From the NCBI GenBank assembly GCA_938082445.1, contig CALLLL010000294.1, positions 1 to 34,217 of the forward strand: 34,217 bases of DNA, written 5' to 3'. The DNA is from an uncultured bacterium. Lineage in GTDB: Bacteria; Hydrogenedentota; Hydrogenedentia; Hydrogenedentales; GCA-2746185. The translations under genes were made by a program, and so were the position numbers. This document shows positions 33,060 through 34,217 of this stretch, piece by piece (position 1 is the stretch's first letter; each line of letters starts with the position of its first letter). The notes under the pieces were generated by a model. The model saw only the letters and a list, made by a program, of their open reading frames with translations. It was not told where the DNA came from and made no database searches.

Positions 33060-34127
33060 CTAGTGACCTAAGGAAGTGTTTCGCTCCTTAATGTCTTTGA
33101 GCTTCATGGTGGCGAGGTAGATGGAGGTTTTTCCCTCGTGTGAAGCATAGTATGACATCCAGAGCTTACGCTTGTAAATCACAAAGCCGGGATAGGAGGT
33201 ATCACCGCCACTGGGAAAGGTCGCGTATTTGGTAAAGGACCCTTTGGGGCACAGATGGCCCACAATTGTTTGCGTGGGACTGCTGTATTGACGTGTACCC
33301 AAGAGCAATTCGCCATCGGGCATGAAAATCATGTCAGGACCACCGAGTTTTTGAGGTATGTCGTTCCAAGTCCAGTCAGTATAGGGCGCAGTACTGTGAC
33401 CAATGTGTCCGCGCCGTTCTTTATCTTCATTGCGCACGACAATGAACATTTTACCCTGCTTGTCAAAGCGCACTGTGGACTCATTGGGACGTCCGGGAAG
33501 TTCTAGCATGTCAACTAAGGTGTAGTGAATGCCGTCAGTGGTTTTTACAAGGAGTACTTCCCAGATTTCATTTTGGATGCTACGGTAACTTACGCCGTAG
33601 CCGACGCCTTTGTGCCAGGTCACGCGCCATAACCAACCGGGATCTTCGCCAATGGTGTCATCCACCACGATGGGGCGAGGCTTGGTTACAGTACCCTTAG
33701 GGCTATCCAAGAAAGACACATAAGGCTCACGATCCACGAGGGTTCTGCCGTCATAGTTGGAGCCACCCATGGAAATCATCAAACGTTTATCGGGTGTGAT
33801 GGATAATTTGGGATCGCGCAGATCGATGTCTTTAAAAGTCAAGAGTGCAACCGAAGTCCACTCCTCTCCTTTAGCCGACTTTAAAATGCGAATCGTACCG
33901 TCGCCGATGCCTTCGGTCTCGGCGGGGATGTGCCCAGTGCCTTCGCGGAAGGTACAATAGAAATCGCCTTTCCAACGCAGGATATCGGTGAAGGCATTGT
34001 GGGGCGCATCGTTCCAAATCCGCTTCACTTCAAAGGGGATTTCTTTAGTTCCTACAAGCGAATCGGCAAATACTGGACTAACACTTAAAAGCGTGATCAG
34101 GCTGAGGGCCGATAGGATGCGTTGCAT
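33060..34127 (-). CDS. Exported sialidase-like (BNR/Asp-box) beta-propeller protein
   Basis: A signal peptide (about residues 1-21, ending PVFA) directs export. The rest has the repeated four-strand pattern of a sialidase-type beta-propeller: FTDILRWKGDFYCTFREGTG near 46-65, relaxed Asp-box sites (SAKGEEWTS and TTDGIHYT), and DPKLSITPDKRLMISMGG. The Arg in TFREG and in YRSIQNE could be part of an arginine cluster, but a full sialidase triad and nucleophilic Tyr cannot be assigned. It may be a glycan-binding or glycosidase-like protein rather than a true sialidase. GGAG lies ten bases before the ATG. It is 20 bases downstream of another gene and ten bases upstream of hemF. Confidence 0.82.
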   Translation of the reverse strand: MQRILSALSLITLLSVSPVFADSLVGTKEIPFEVKRIWNDAPHNAFTDILRWKGDFYCTFREGTGHIPAETEGIGDGTIRILKSAKGEEWTSVALLTFKDIDLRDPKLSITPDKRLMISMGGSNYDGRTLVDREPYVSFLDSPKGTVTKPRPIVVDDTIGEDPGWLWRVTWHKGVGYGVSYRSIQNEIWEVLLVKTTDGIHYTLVDMLELPGRPNESTVRFDKQGKMFIVVRNEDKERRGHIGHSTAPYTDWTWNDIPQKLGGPDMIFMPDGELLLGTRQYSSPTQTIVGHLCPKGSFTKYATFPSGGDTSYPGFVIYKRKLWMSYYASHEGKTSIYLATMKLKDIKERNTSLGH

Positions 34128-34147
34128 AGTAGAAATTCTCCAGTTGA

Positions 34148-34217
34148 TTAAACTTCTTCGATAATGCCCATCGCTTGGATAGCGGCACGAACAGATTCGG
34201 ATGTGGATGCGTCGATG
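34148..34217 (-). CDS. C-terminal tail of a gene running off the right edge (partial)
   Basis: The minus-strand frame entering from the right edge encodes 22 residues (ending QAMGIIEEV) and stops with TAA at 34150-34148. The sialidase-like gene starts 20 bases further on, as expected for an operon. The ending xxVRAAIQAMGII resembles the last helix of dihydrodipicolinate synthase / N-acetylneuraminate lyase-type aldolases. That would suit a sialidase neighbour, but the fragment is too short to be sure. Confidence 0.5.
   Translation of the reverse strand, partial: IDASTSESVRAAIQAMGIIEEV

Noticed and set aside
1..34217. CRISPR arrays, tRNA or rRNA genes, insertion sequences, phage genes
   Set aside because: No repeat-spacer pattern, cloverleaf, transposase or integrase was noticed by reading; short tRNAs could be missed by eye.

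Overview
The window is a 34.2 kb piece of a gene-dense bacterial chromosome of moderate GC. It has no rRNA, tRNA, CRISPR array, insertion sequence or phage gene that I can see. Lipoprotein signals, an ECF sigma/anti-sigma pair, type IV pilins behind a sigma-54 promoter and aerobic haem synthesis point to a Gram-negative, oxygen-using heterotroph. The approximately 500-residue Chlamydia-type serine hydroxymethyltransferase, the neutral-ceramidase-like lipoprotein, the BNR-type sialidase-like protein and the TMTC-like TPR membrane enzymes suggest the PVC superphylum or a neighbouring candidate phylum such as Hydrogenedentota. That placement is inference.

Layout. (1) 1-6040, plus strand: the tail of an unknown gene, ybeY, two tandem CNNM/CorC-type membrane proteins, then lutABC for lactate oxidation; starts and stops overlap almost throughout. 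(2) 6041-7125: an AT-rich patch with one orphan membrane protein whose layout recalls SLATT-type 2TM effectors. (3) 7126-8958, minus: an M20 dipeptidase and a small NTF2-like lipoprotein. (4) 9088-10699, plus: an ECF sigma factor and its zinc-finger anti-sigma factor. (5) 10696-13372, minus: an Mrp/HCF101-type Fe-S carrier ATPase and a ceramidase-like lipoprotein. (6) 13520-16360, plus: a large FAD/Fe-S D-2-hydroxyacid (probably D-lactate) dehydrogenase behind a palindromic operator. (7) 16372-21989, minus: ComB-like phosphatase, two paralogous TMTC-like membrane glycosyltransferases with TPR tails, and two paralogous type IV pilins preceded by a textbook -24/-12 promoter. (8) 22068-24971, minus: an exported M16 protease. 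(9) 25274-26782, plus: glyA with a possible structured leader and a strong terminator. (10) 26855-28442, minus: esterase, a small membrane protein with a likely homopolymer frameshift, and a 60-residue protein. (11) 28634-29701, plus: a degenerate HD-GYP protein under a sigma-70 promoter with a LacI-like operator. (12) 29702-34217, minus: comEC, hemF, a sialidase-like protein and the tail of one more gene.

How the genes fit together. The most coherent candidate system is the surface-pilus block. Two near-identical prepilins lie beside two tandem integral-membrane enzymes of a family whose animal members are O-mannosyltransferases, and the pilins have their own sigma-54 switch. I infer a pilin-glycosylation module. 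ComEC, 12 kb away, may use such pili for DNA uptake. LutABC and the Dld-type enzyme would together oxidise both lactate isomers, and glyA, hemF, Mrp and YbeY are housekeeping. The other notable items are the orphan SLATT-like protein, the HCF101-like domain order of Mrp, the degenerate HD-GYP enzyme with its operator, and several hairpins built into gene ends.
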